Shown one piece after another: positions 30,152-39,804 of a DNA stretch of 64,000 bases (its first letter is position 1; each line of letters starts with the position of its first letter). The translations under genes were made by a program, and so were the position numbers. The stretch is from Kluyveromyces lactis. Taxonomy: Eukaryota > Ascomycota > Saccharomycetes > Saccharomycetales > Saccharomycetaceae. The notes under the pieces were generated by a model that was not told the DNA's origin, ran no database searches, and saw nothing but the letters and a program-made list of their open reading frames with translations. The DNA is taken from positions 1,984,001-2,048,000 of the forward strand of contig NC_006042.1 in NCBI RefSeq assembly GCF_000002515.2. The letters run 5' to 3'.

Positions 30152-33100
30152 TTAAACTTGTTCATTGGATTGAGGTTCAACCTTTTCCTTTTGAACATTT
30201 TCAATTTTCTTGCCATGATCTGGGTCTCTCTCATCAGCCACTCTGTTCTTCTTCTTTGGAACTCTAGCCAACCAGTATAGGAAAACACAACCGCACCAGT
30301 TGAACACAATGAAGACTATGAAAATACCGAAATTTCTCCATCTTCTATGGTACGAAGATTGGAAACTTGTCAAAAATGCGTTTGTTTCAGAAATCTTACA
30401 GAAATTACAATCTTCCGTAGCATTTGAATCTAGTAGATAACCACCATTCTTGTCAATATAGTCCGCCATGTACTCACCACAGGTTTCTCCACTCCTTGGA
30501 TTAAAGCTGACGTATTCATAGTTTGCGCATGTTACAGGGTTGTTTGCAAGACCAGTTGAGAGTACACCATCAATAAAGTAAGTTAGCGGTGAAATACGGT
30601 ACATGAAAATCCAGAACCCTGGCAAAACACCAGAACCACCAAACACACCACAGAAATTCAAGGACATAGTGAACATTAATGATGCCATATTACCTGCAGC
30701 CTCAGCATACTGAAGACCTGCAATACACAATTGACCCATTGAACTGATAAATACGTAGAAGGAAACAGAGAATAACCAGAATAACACACCTCTTTCGTTT
30801 AATTGACCGGCATATGACGCATTGTTGTAGAAACCAATAGGATAGTAGAAAACGAAGAAGGCAATGGTACCAAAACATATGTTAAGTGGAATTTCAACGG
30901 TGATTTGAGAGAAGATAAATGCCAGCCAAGAAAATGTTCTACTTGGACGTTCCCTAGCTTCGTACAAGTCTCTTTGAGAGACGAACAAAGGCAAGTATTG
31001 TTGACAAGCTGGATTAAAGATAACTGTGAATGTGAAGATAGCGAATAATTGATTCTGCAAACCTTGAATGGATAAGTTAGCCTTGAAAAATGTGAAACCA
31101 ATAAACAACTGCGAGAAGATGGTCAAGAAAAGCTTCGACCAAATGTACGATGGAGTTCTATAATATTGTTCGAAAAGACGTAATGTAACAACCTTGTACT
31201 GATAGAATAGAGAAGTACCAAATTCGCTTTGTTCAGAAGAAGTATCTAACGGTTTCTTACGTAGCTCAGATTCCATCCAATCTAGTTCCTTTTGAACAGC
31301 TTGATATTCATCAGAATTTCTCCACACTTCATGGTAATCCTGAGTTGCATGAGAACCTGGCGCAGCACCAATAACGTCCAACATCCATTCAGCTGGGTTA
31401 GCACCCTCAGGACATTTTGACGCACCATGTTTTTCAAAGTAGTTAATCATTTCTTGACAACCTTCACCTAAATTACCAAAGTAAACAGTCTTACCACCCT
31501 TTTGTAGGAATAAAAGTATATCAAACTCTTGCATCAACAATGCGGAAGGTTGATGGATTGTACACAAAATGGCTTGACCGTGATCAGCTAATTTCCTCAT
31601 TAATTGACAAACGGACCAAGCAGTTTGAGAATCCAAACCAGAAGTTGGTTCATCCAAGAATAACAACAATTTTGGTTTGGCTGCCAATTCTACACCGATA
31701 GTCAATCTCTTTCTTTGCTCAACATTTAAACCTTCACCAGCAACACCAACAACGGCATCTGCATACTGTTGCATTTCCAAGATATTAATCACGTCTTCGA
31801 CATAATTGTTCTTTTCCTCAATTGATACGCTCGAAGGTTGACGCAAGTATGCTGAAAATCTCAAAGATTCTCTAACAGTAGAAGTTGACAAGTGCAAATC
31901 TTGTTGTTGACAGTAACCGATGGACCTTGGGAAAGAATTATCACGCAAGTGCCCATTGACGAACATGTCACCTGTAATAACACCCATTGTCACTCTTGAA
32001 GCCAAACAATCCAATAAAGTGGTTTTACCAGCACCCGATGAACCCATCAAGGCAGTTAGAGTACCCGGCTTGACCCAACCATCAACATTAGATAGGATAC
32101 GACGTGTTTCCTTTTTTATTTGGACGTCATAACAAACGTTCCTCCAATGGAAGATTGCTTCAGATTTAGAGAGACCAACATTGACGCTTTTATCAGAACT
32201 TGAAGAAATATTTGATTCAACTAAGGAGTCTTGTAACAGTTTTTGGTCGGTGAGAGCACCTTCAGAATCTTGAACAGCCTCTACATCATGCTTTGCCTTA
32301 ATTAACTTTTGCTTCTTAGCCCTTTTCAAAACAGATTTTGGGAATAGTAATATTTCACCTTTTTGAACAGCACTTTCGTTAAATTCACAGAATAGTAAAT
32401 AGAACGCCGTGAAGAAGATGAAATAAGCAAGAGCAATACCCAATGCACGCCATCTGTGACTAGGGTTGTAACCATAGGCTTCTTCAATGAAAGCTCTACC
32501 ACTAACATAAGAAAGACCAGGTTGCGAAGCGACGGTATTACAGACTCTCTCATATAACCCAATATTTTCATAACCACTGCCAGATGGGATATAAGCTGCA
32601 CATGGGAAATCTCTACCATTAAATTCGTTGATCATTAGGGATTCAAAGATATAGGATAGAGGATTGATGTACCAAATCCATCGAGACCAGCCCAATAAAT
32701 TCTTCTTTGGGATGGAGAATCCAACATATAATGAGATGGCTAACAATAGACATGATGCTGGTACCATCGCTTCTGACAACGTTTTTGTAGCAGAACCGAC
32801 ACACCTGAAGATAGCGGACATGACTAGGGTAGCAAGGAAATTCATCAAAAAGTAGAAGAAAAATGGACCAGCTTCCCTTCTGAAGTTCACCATGAAGTAT
32901 AAAATCAAATTGAAACAGATAGCGGTTATAATTTTGGCTGGCAATTCAGAAAGCATCGAAGCTAAGGCATCAGCAGAAGGATGGTATAGAGAATATCTTT
33001 TGTGTTTTTCAATAATTGGTCTAGCTTCATACAATGAGAAGATTTCCAACATAGAAGAGAAAGAATTGAAAAGAACCGCAATAAACATCGCAGCACCACG

Positions 33101-34729
33101 GTAGAAGAAAGTGTTTGTTGTTGTATCTTTCATTGACTTATAAAAGATCGAACCTAACACTAAGGACATCGCAGTGTTACCAACGATAGTACCCACAGTA
33201 ATACCATAACTTTTTTTAATTCGCAAAAAGTTTCTCATTGTCAAATATTTCACTTGCATACCGTAATTCACAATGTATGGAGATTCCTTTCTTTGACGTT
33301 TAGATTGTCTTGCAATATGAGCTTCAATAAGCTCTTGACGAGTTTGAGTTGAATCCTTATTCAATTCTTCTTCAATCTCTCCACGTAGTTGCTTATATTC
33401 TGGCGAGTTTCTCCAATATTCTTCCATTTGTTTAGCTGTAGATGGGATAAATCTGCCTTCTTTGACGAATTCTTGGTTAACAATTCTTTCGGCTGGATTT
33501 GTCACAGCGGTCAAGAAGTCAGCGGTTGTTTGCCTTGAAGGAGAGACATATCCCATTCTTTCGAAGTATGCCTTAGCAGCCTTTGCGTTACCGTAAAAAA
33601 TTTGGTAACCTTCATGTAACACGCAGACTTTGTCAAATAAATCATAAGCATCCTGTGAACATTGGTAAATTGCGATAACACCAGTCGAACCTGAGATATC
33701 TGTACTTGTTTTCAATGCACGAATAAACTCTAAAGCAGTGGCAGAATCCAAACCACGAGTAGCATTGTCCCAACATTGGAACCTGGAACCACAAATGGTA
33801 ACTTCAGCGATCGAAACACGCTTGCGTTCACCACCTGATACACCTCTGACCAATTCGTTACCAACTTTTGTATCCCTTGTGTGTGATAGACCGTAAGTAG
33901 CCATTGCAACCTGTGTCACGTGATTGGCAAATTCTTCCCTAGTGGCACCTTTGATACGGTTAGAAGGAGTAACTAAGAGCGCAATATTGTACAAAGTTTC
34001 ATATACTGACAAATGAGGGAAATGCACATCACTTTCTGCGTTGTAAACCACTTCACCACGAAAATGCTTTTTGATAGTTCTTGGATCCAACCCATTATAA
34101 GAGATAACGGAATTCTCATCGACGTTATAACCATCAATGTTAGACGAGATAGTTTTCAACAAGGTTGTACAACCAGAACCTGGACGACCTAGAACAACTA
34201 ACAAATCACCTGGTTTTAACAACCCATCCATAGGTTTCAATATATCGAAAACGTCTTCTGGTTTACTTTTCACGAAATGTCTCTTTACGCTGGAAAATAT
34301 CTTACCTGGCAAGTTCAACACTGTGCTTTGGTAAGCAACGTCTGTAGAGTCACCGAAAGCTCTCAAGTCCTTCCAACAACACCCTATCGTGTAATGCTTG
34401 TAATATTCTGGATCATTATTAGCCAAGGCGACCATATTCTTGATCCACGCAGCAGACGAAAATTCATCTGAATTTGGGTCCAATCTGACATCATATCCTG
34501 AAGCATCTGAATCAGTGAAAACAGGATTCACACCCTCGTACCTAGTACTGAAAATCGATTTCGCACCATCATCATCAGAAGCAAGTACGTTTCCAGTCGA
34601 TTCTTGTTGAGATGCTTGTTCTTTCAGACTGTTGCGTGAGAGAGTTCGAGCCAAATCTCTGATTTGCTCCTGAACCTGATGATCAAACCCCTGGTACTCG
34701 ACCAGACTGGAGGTTGAATCAGCATCCAT
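30152..34729 (-). CDS. PDR5: Pleiotropic drug resistance ABC transporter (Pdr5 type)
   Basis: Full-size ABCG plasma-membrane efflux pump with (NBD-TMD)x2 order. 1525 residues from the ATG at 34729, against 1511 for S. cerevisiae Pdr5. NBD1 has a degenerate Walker A with Cys in place of Lys (GRPGSGCTT, about residue 182) but a canonical signature VSGGERKR. NBD2 has a canonical Walker A (GSSGAGKTT, about 894) but a degenerate signature LNVEQRKR. This complementary asymmetry is the hallmark of fungal PDR pumps. Membrane blocks lie at about 510-780 and 1200-1490, with the large extracellular loop near 1400-1450 containing paired cysteines. Two PDR elements lie 0.8-0.9 kb upstream. It sits between RPF1 and RTC3, a position that differs from PDR5/PDR10/PDR15 in S. 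cerevisiae. Confidence 0.96.
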   Translation of the reverse strand: MDADSTSSLVEYQGFDHQVQEQIRDLARTLSRNSLKEQASQQESTGNVLASDDDGAKSIFSTRYEGVNPVFTDSDASGYDVRLDPNSDEFSSAAWIKNMVALANNDPEYYKHYTIGCCWKDLRAFGDSTDVAYQSTVLNLPGKIFSSVKRHFVKSKPEDVFDILKPMDGLLKPGDLLVVLGRPGSGCTTLLKTISSNIDGYNVDENSVISYNGLDPRTIKKHFRGEVVYNAESDVHFPHLSVYETLYNIALLVTPSNRIKGATREEFANHVTQVAMATYGLSHTRDTKVGNELVRGVSGGERKRVSIAEVTICGSRFQCWDNATRGLDSATALEFIRALKTSTDISGSTGVIAIYQCSQDAYDLFDKVCVLHEGYQIFYGNAKAAKAYFERMGYVSPSRQTTADFLTAVTNPAERIVNQEFVKEGRFIPSTAKQMEEYWRNSPEYKQLRGEIEEELNKDSTQTRQELIEAHIARQSKRQRKESPYIVNYGMQVKYLTMRNFLRIKKSYGITVGTIVGNTAMSLVLGSIFYKSMKDTTTNTFFYRGAAMFIAVLFNSFSSMLEIFSLYEARPIIEKHKRYSLYHPSADALASMLSELPAKIITAICFNLILYFMVNFRREAGPFFFYFLMNFLATLVMSAIFRCVGSATKTLSEAMVPASCLLLAISLYVGFSIPKKNLLGWSRWIWYINPLSYIFESLMINEFNGRDFPCAAYIPSGSGYENIGLYERVCNTVASQPGLSYVSGRAFIEEAYGYNPSHRWRALGIALAYFIFFTAFYLLFCEFNESAVQKGEILLFPKSVLKRAKKQKLIKAKHDVEAVQDSEGALTDQKLLQDSLVESNISSSSDKSVNVGLSKSEAIFHWRNVCYDVQIKKETRRILSNVDGWVKPGTLTALMGSSGAGKTTLLDCLASRVTMGVITGDMFVNGHLRDNSFPRSIGYCQQQDLHLSTSTVRESLRFSAYLRQPSSVSIEEKNNYVEDVINILEMQQYADAVVGVAGEGLNVEQRKRLTIGVELAAKPKLLLFLDEPTSGLDSQTAWSVCQLMRKLADHGQAILCTIHQPSALLMQEFDILLFLQKGGKTVYFGNLGEGCQEMINYFEKHGASKCPEGANPAEWMLDVIGAAPGSHATQDYHEVWRNSDEYQAVQKELDWMESELRKKPLDTSSEQSEFGTSLFYQYKVVTLRLFEQYYRTPSYIWSKLFLTIFSQLFIGFTFFKANLSIQGLQNQLFAIFTFTVIFNPACQQYLPLFVSQRDLYEARERPSRTFSWLAFIFSQITVEIPLNICFGTIAFFVFYYPIGFYNNASYAGQLNERGVLFWLFSVSFYVFISSMGQLCIAGLQYAEAAGNMASLMFTMSLNFCGVFGGSGVLPGFWIFMYRISPLTYFIDGVLSTGLANNPVTCANYEYVSFNPRSGETCGEYMADYIDKNGGYLLDSNATEDCNFCKISETNAFLTSFQSSYHRRWRNFGIFIVFIVFNWCGCVFLYWLARVPKKKNRVADERDPDHGKKIENVQKEKVEPQSNEQV

Positions 34730-35540
34730 GATTCTCACTATCGATTATTCCTAGTTTTTTTTTTACCTGTACTCTTTATCTGTCTCTATTTCACTTTCCT
34801 ATTTCAATGTTCTAAGTAATAAAAATGAATATTAACAACAAACAATAGTAATAGAAAAAGGCAAAAAAACAACGATTCAAATATCAAACAAAATATTACC
34901 TGGAAATAACGATCTTGTTGTTGTATGTTATCTGAAACAGATATAAACAAAAATCTAAGATATACTAATTCACCTTCAAAAACAAACTTGAGATGAGTTC
35001 CAAAAAGTATACACCATGCAGGTCGGTATGTATATATATGAATTACAATTGAATTCATAAACTATAAATAAAAACTGTAAAATACGATAAACTAACTATA
35101 AACTATATTTACAATCATGCGAATGGGCTGCATATTGATTAAGCTACTGCCACTCCTTATCAAACCGTTAACAATACCGGAAGGAAACATGGTACGTTCC
35201 ATGGAAACAGAGCAGATACTTACCCAGTTAAAACGACAAAGAAACTCGCATTTTTTCCTTTATTTCCTTCAAACTATTAGATTATTAATACATATTACAG
35301 TTGAATAGATACTTTTTTATGGGGGAGGGGCATCTCATTGTCTATGGACTCTCGTTTCTCAAGGACACATACACACTGGAAACACTGGCGATTGGTCTTT
35401 TTTTGATGTCTCAGTTCTGCCCGATTTCTGGGGGTAAAGTTTTCATAAAATTGACATGTCGTAGAAACACCCGCAAAAATGAAACTATTGTCGTTCAGGG
35501 ACCAATTGTTATTTGCACGGATTAATGAAAAAAAATTTGG

Positions 35541-35550
35541 TTCCGTGGAA
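35541..35550. promoter_or_regulatory. PDRE (TTCCGTGGAA)
   Basis: Exact match to the Pdr1/Pdr3 binding element core TCCGTGGA, 812 bp upstream of the PDR5 ATG. Confidence 0.75.
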
Positions 35551-35642
35551 CACTTTGTATGTGTTATGCCCATGAGGGTGCTTTTTTTTTTTTTGGTCGA
35601 TTGGTGATTCATTCACGGAACAGGCTGCCCCAGCCAAAACAA

Positions 35643-35652
35643 TTCCACGGAA
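35643..35652. promoter_or_regulatory. PDRE (TTCCACGGAA)
   Basis: Reverse complement of the element at 35541-35550, 914 bp upstream of PDR5 and 610 bp upstream of the divergent gene. Confidence 0.75.
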
Positions 35653-36261
35653 CAGTATTCCGACATGTGGTGAAAATGTCTTTTCGTTACCCGGAGAACA
35701 GCAAACAGGCTGAGACAGAGTTTTAATCTCCAACAAAAGACTGCAGCGTAAATACGAACGGGATCTTTGCTTACTGATAGGATAGACTCCGTACAGTTAT
35801 GATCACCATTGTTTATGCCAAGGGGCATAGCGTAATTGTATTGCCTGTGATGCTTTATCAACGGCTGCTTTGTGTCTTGTGCCTTTTTTTCGTGGACTCG
35901 AAGACTGGAAATCTTAAATCACGTGATAGATGAAGGACCAGGGAAATAAACTGTCGCGCGTCACCGGACACAATTAACTCGAATGGAAATATACATTCGC
36001 CAGAGCACAGTATTATACCATGTTCGATGCATCTTTGTACAATATTTTTACCAATATTTCATAACAAGACTATTGTAATGTCTTGCTACTAGTAGCAACA
36101 TATAACAGACAAAGGGGACCTTCCCTAATTACAAACCAAATTATCTCTCTCATTTTTTTTGCTGGTTCTCTCATCAAATCCATTGCTTCGCTATCCATAT
36201 AGTCACCTACGTTGGCCTTTCCCATCGCTGTTTGACTTGTTTATTCTCTCTTTTTCTTTAC

Positions 36262-38271
36262 ATGTCTTCATTGCAGTATAACTTAGCAAGTCCTATCGAG
36301 TTTCTAACACGGTTTTTCGATCGAAAGATCAACGATTCTGTTGATATTGTCGAAGAAACCCCGGAAGATGTTCAGAGGAGATACTTGTTTATGGAATTTA
36401 TCAGCTCGGAGACCGAGTATTTAGAGATGTTGAAACTTTTTGAACACACGTATTTGGCAACACTCAACAAATCTGATCATATCGCATGGCAAATGACTTT
36501 CCGAGTGGTCCAAAATCTAGTTAAGGGACACGAGAAATTGCTAGAACAGGTTTTCGGTTGGCTAGAGTTGCCCATTTCAACTGATGATAATAAAGCAGAA
36601 ATCAATTGGGAACTCCATGCTTCCCATATAGGCAACAAGTTCCAGTCTTTGAATTCTTTGTCCAATTTTATCCAAGTATATGTCGAAAAATTGCTTCTGT
36701 TAGAACCCCATTACAAGGATTACGTGTATCATTATTCTCTTTGTAACACGTTCAAGAAACATGGCATATTCAACGCGAAATTAATTAAACAATTGTACCA
36801 AATGGAACCAATGTTGAAGAAATTTCAACAGCAGCGGCTCAATTCTCAATGCACTGATTTGTTTAGAAGGAATATTTCATTCGAATCACTAAGACACTTA
36901 CCAATCGCAAGGTTGGGTCATTATAAGGTTTTCTTTGACTCGTTTTTGAAGTCCATTGAGTCGTTAATCTTGCAAACAGACACAACTATCGGAGAAGATA
37001 ATGCTATGGATCTCATGGGAAAAGGACAGAAAGGGGAAACAAAATGTGGTTCTGCCGCATTGAAAATTCTGTCAGCTTTGAAAGAGGAGTATGCAGTACC
37101 AAAGAATTGGGAGTTATTAAAAATGTGCGTCATATCGGTACAACACATGCTCTTAAGAGTTGATGGGGTGAACTTCTCCAACTTGATAGATAAACCTTCG
37201 CAACGGATCTCCAGTAAGCTCAAATTCAAGAACCCCGACGAATACGTCCCGGTATCAGCACTTGGTGTTCCGCAATTAACTGGAATTCTAAACACTGTGT
37301 GGATTGAAGTAAGTGAAGGTCAAAAACTATGGAATAATACTGTCAGATCCATTGATACTTGGAGAAGGAAAAGAGCATTGTATCCAATTTTCCAACTAAA
37401 GGGTAAGCAACTTGGTGCTTTTCTATATAAATCGTATTTGGTTTTAGCAAGGATTCCAATGATTCCAATGACTGAACTTCAAACTAATAGTGCGGCTGAC
37501 GTTCATTGGACTATTAAGTTTGCCATACCGTTAACGAATTGTAAGTTGATCCCGATCGATAAAGAACAGAATAAGTACAATGAAATTGGATTACATGAGG
37601 ATACAGCTTCAAAAATAGAACTGTTTAAATTGGAATGGTTCCTATACGGTGATATATTCGAGACCATCTTTATATTTGATAATTCATATGAGTGCAAGCA
37701 GTGGTCTGATGCATTGCAAACGATAATTGATTTGAATGGCTTTACTTCAAAACCAATGGAAGCTGACTCCGTAGAAAATTATTACCAGATGGGTAACTCA
37801 ACCTACGCTCCAATTAGAATTGCTCCAAAGTTAACATTTGCAGATGCAGTTTCAAAGACTCTTAATTTAAATATAACGAGAAGACAGTACAGCTTAATCA
37901 ACCATCCAGTACAACATTATTACTATTATACAAGTTTCAAATTGAATATACGGTTTGATGCATTAAAATCGGGCCCAACTAATCAAAAAACTGGTATTGC
38001 CTTCTCCAGGGATAAGTATTCTTTCCTCGAGAGACAAGTCTTTGCATTACAGCACCCGTTCGATTCATTGCAGTCTCCAAGTAAGGCCATTTCACTTTCA
38101 GATAACTCTGATTCCAAGGCCGAATCGTCGACTAACACTGATCCTTCTCTCGCTCTGACCATACAAACAACACAGTCCTATCCCTCATCCTTTAAATCAT
38201 CGAGATCTTTTGTTTTATTGAAGTCCAAATGTTCGGATATTAAATCTTTCTTTAAAGGAAGCAATTGTTGA
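36262..38271 (+). CDS. Putative Dbl-homology/PH-like Rho GEF, function unknown
   Basis: 669 residues from the ATG at 36262 (MSSLQYNLASPIEF). Residues about 35-290 are helical and read like a Dbl-homology domain: RRYLFMEFISSETEYLEMLKLFEH resembles the CR1 helix, and KDYVYHYSLCNTF and a later helix fit the remainder. Residues about 370-510 look like a PH domain (PIFQLKGKQLGAFLYKSYLVLAR ... FDNSYECKQWSDALQTIID, ending in the typical Trp-containing helix). The C-terminal 110 residues are Ser-rich and end basic (KSKCSDIKSFFKGSNC). I cannot match it to a named S. cerevisiae protein: Fus2, Bud3, Tus1, Rom2 and Cdc24 were considered and none fits from memory. The domain call is by pattern, not by search. 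It shares the PDRE-bearing intergenic region with PDR5. Confidence 0.75.
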   Translation: MSSLQYNLASPIEFLTRFFDRKINDSVDIVEETPEDVQRRYLFMEFISSETEYLEMLKLFEHTYLATLNKSDHIAWQMTFRVVQNLVKGHEKLLEQVFGWLELPISTDDNKAEINWELHASHIGNKFQSLNSLSNFIQVYVEKLLLLEPHYKDYVYHYSLCNTFKKHGIFNAKLIKQLYQMEPMLKKFQQQRLNSQCTDLFRRNISFESLRHLPIARLGHYKVFFDSFLKSIESLILQTDTTIGEDNAMDLMGKGQKGETKCGSAALKILSALKEEYAVPKNWELLKMCVISVQHMLLRVDGVNFSNLIDKPSQRISSKLKFKNPDEYVPVSALGVPQLTGILNTVWIEVSEGQKLWNNTVRSIDTWRRKRALYPIFQLKGKQLGAFLYKSYLVLARIPMIPMTELQTNSAADVHWTIKFAIPLTNCKLIPIDKEQNKYNEIGLHEDTASKIELFKLEWFLYGDIFETIFIFDNSYECKQWSDALQTIIDLNGFTSKPMEADSVENYYQMGNSTYAPIRIAPKLTFADAVSKTLNLNITRRQYSLINHPVQHYYYYTSFKLNIRFDALKSGPTNQKTGIAFSRDKYSFLERQVFALQHPFDSLQSPSKAISLSDNSDSKAESSTNTDPSLALTIQTTQSYPSSFKSSRSFVLLKSKCSDIKSFFKGSNC

Positions 38272-38574
38272 AAGCGGTTCAACAAAAAGGAACAACGAAC
38301 TGCTTATAGATAGATCATCCTTTTATAACATAAACCTAGAATAAAGAAATATGCATAAATTCAATAGACTGTTAAGTTCAAATTTGGAACCTCAAAGGTA
38401 AAAACTGGTCATTTCTGAAAGAAATTGATGGTGTTTATTATTATACGTGACTATGGACGATAGAGAGAAATGACATTGAAATATCTCTCGATATATGTTA
38501 ATATATATTCGTTAAACTCATGAAATTTCTTGGAAAAATCCTTCAAAGGATGGGAGGATAAACATGCAGATCAA
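38272..38574. other. Convergent intergenic
   Basis: 303 bp between the Dbl-like gene and RTC3 3' ends. Nothing recognised. Confidence 0.4.
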
Positions 38575-38922
38575 TTAGTGGGCGTAGGATCCATGATTAG
38601 CATCGTTGGTAGAGGTCCACCTTTTCCTGTTGATGTTTGTATTTCCGAATGGCTTACCATTTTTCAAAATAACGTCTAACAACTCTTCCACTGATTTCTT
38701 TGGGCCGAATTCGTTTTCAAGTTGTGACTTGGAGGCTTCTCCGAGTTCACCTTCAGAACCACGAGCATCTTGATTAGCAAAGATTTTGAATAATGAAACT
38801 GTATCTGTTAACAGGCCTGGACTTGGGTTTTTCACATAATCCTGTACCTTTTCTTCAGAGGTTACAAAAATAACGAAGTCGGTTTCTTCACCTTTGTAAA
38901 AGAATTTGACTGGTTCAGACAT
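38575..38922 (-). CDS. RTC3: SBDS-domain protein Rtc3 (Hgh-type small stress protein)
   Basis: Single-domain relative of the N-terminal domain of the Shwachman-Bodian-Diamond protein. The S. cerevisiae homologue (YHR087W, 111 residues) is stress-induced and linked to RNA metabolism and translation under stress. 115 residues here: VKFFYKGEETDFVIFVTSEEKVQDYVKNPSPGLLTDTVSLFKIFANQDARGSEGELGEASK spans the SBDS fold, followed by FGPKKSVEELLDVILKNGK. Length, sequence and synteny next to RPF1/GAR1 agree. An 880 bp gene-free region lies upstream. Confidence 0.92.
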   Translation of the reverse strand: MSEPVKFFYKGEETDFVIFVTSEEKVQDYVKNPSPGLLTDTVSLFKIFANQDARGSEGELGEASKSQLENEFGPKKSVEELLDVILKNGKPFGNTNINRKRWTSTNDANHGSYAH

Positions 38923-39804
38923 GTTGTTTAAAATGAGTTGAAGTTTGTTTCGGTGTACTGTATATTCAAAATAGGCTGCAATGTGTTGGGGTTAAACTGA
39001 TTGCTTGCTTGTTTGATGGAGTTTATAAGTCTATTGTCTCAAATCTATAATACAAAGTAAGAAGCTATACATAGGATCCTTGAATATGCTCAAGGGAAGC
39101 TATTTATATACGTTTTAGGAAAATGAACCGTTTAGGAATTAAAGCTTCGAACTTGTTCTATCGTACGTTTGACCCAACACATTTTGCTATAGAAATGCTT
39201 TCTGACCCTTTATTCGTTACGTAATGGTTAACGAAATCCAAACATATGAGCTATGGTAAAAAAAAAGCAAAACTTGTCAGTAATGACAAGACGTGATGTC
39301 CACCAACGAGGCGCCGCAAACGTACATTCAATTGGAAGGATTAGCAAGCCTTGGACACCGAGGAAACCAAGGAAAACAAGGAAGTCACTGGAAGCAATTC
39401 AAGAAGTTGAACATTAAAGAAGCGGGATCGCTTCGACCAGGTTTCCACCGGCAACGGATCAACTTTTTTTTTTTTTTTTTTTTTTTTAGTTCTTCGGTAG
39501 TCTGAGGATGCTGCCTGCCTGTCTGCTGGCAGAACTTACCGCAAAGGAACATTATGGACAAAAGAGCACCAGGCGGCTAGCAGCCCTTCAGTAGATACGT
39601 AATTTACCGGCATAAGAACAGAGTGGTCCATAGGGTGACCACTACAAGGCCTGCAAGGTGGTAAAAAGTCTATTATATTGTGGTATTTTCTATATATGGA
39701 TGAGTCTGAAAAAAAAGTGATTTGATGCTAAAAGTTCTTATGAATACACTGAGCTAAACAGAGTGAATAGATCATGAAATGTGTTGGTGCAATATAGTAC
39801 ACAA
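38923..39804. other. Intergenic, SWR1 3' / RTC3 promoter
   Basis: 882 bp with a 24 nt poly-T run at 39464-39487. A 69-codon frame starting at 39296 runs into the poly-T and is not recognisable. Otherwise nothing is identified. Confidence 0.45.
39464..39487 (+). repeat. Poly(T) tract, 24 nt
   Basis: Uninterrupted T24, the longest homopolymer in the window. It may exclude nucleosomes in the RTC3 promoter; length may be error-prone in sequencing. Confidence 0.9.

Larger units (their letters stand above)
34730..36261. promoter_or_regulatory. 1.5 kb PDR5 / Dbl-like gene divergent intergenic region
   Basis: Two perfect 10 bp palindrome-type PDR elements in opposite orientation, TTCCGTGGAA (35541-35550) and TTCCACGGAA (35643-35652), with a degenerate TTCACGGAA at 35612-35620 between them. 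A related TTCCATGGAA lies at 35197-35206. A Reb1 site TTACCCGG lies at 35687-35694 and ATCACGTGAT near 35918. No convincing gene is present. Confidence 0.75.

Noticed and set aside
39296-39505. 69-codon frame between RTC3 and SWR1
   Set aside because: Runs into the T24 tract giving poly-Phe; no sign of a real protein.
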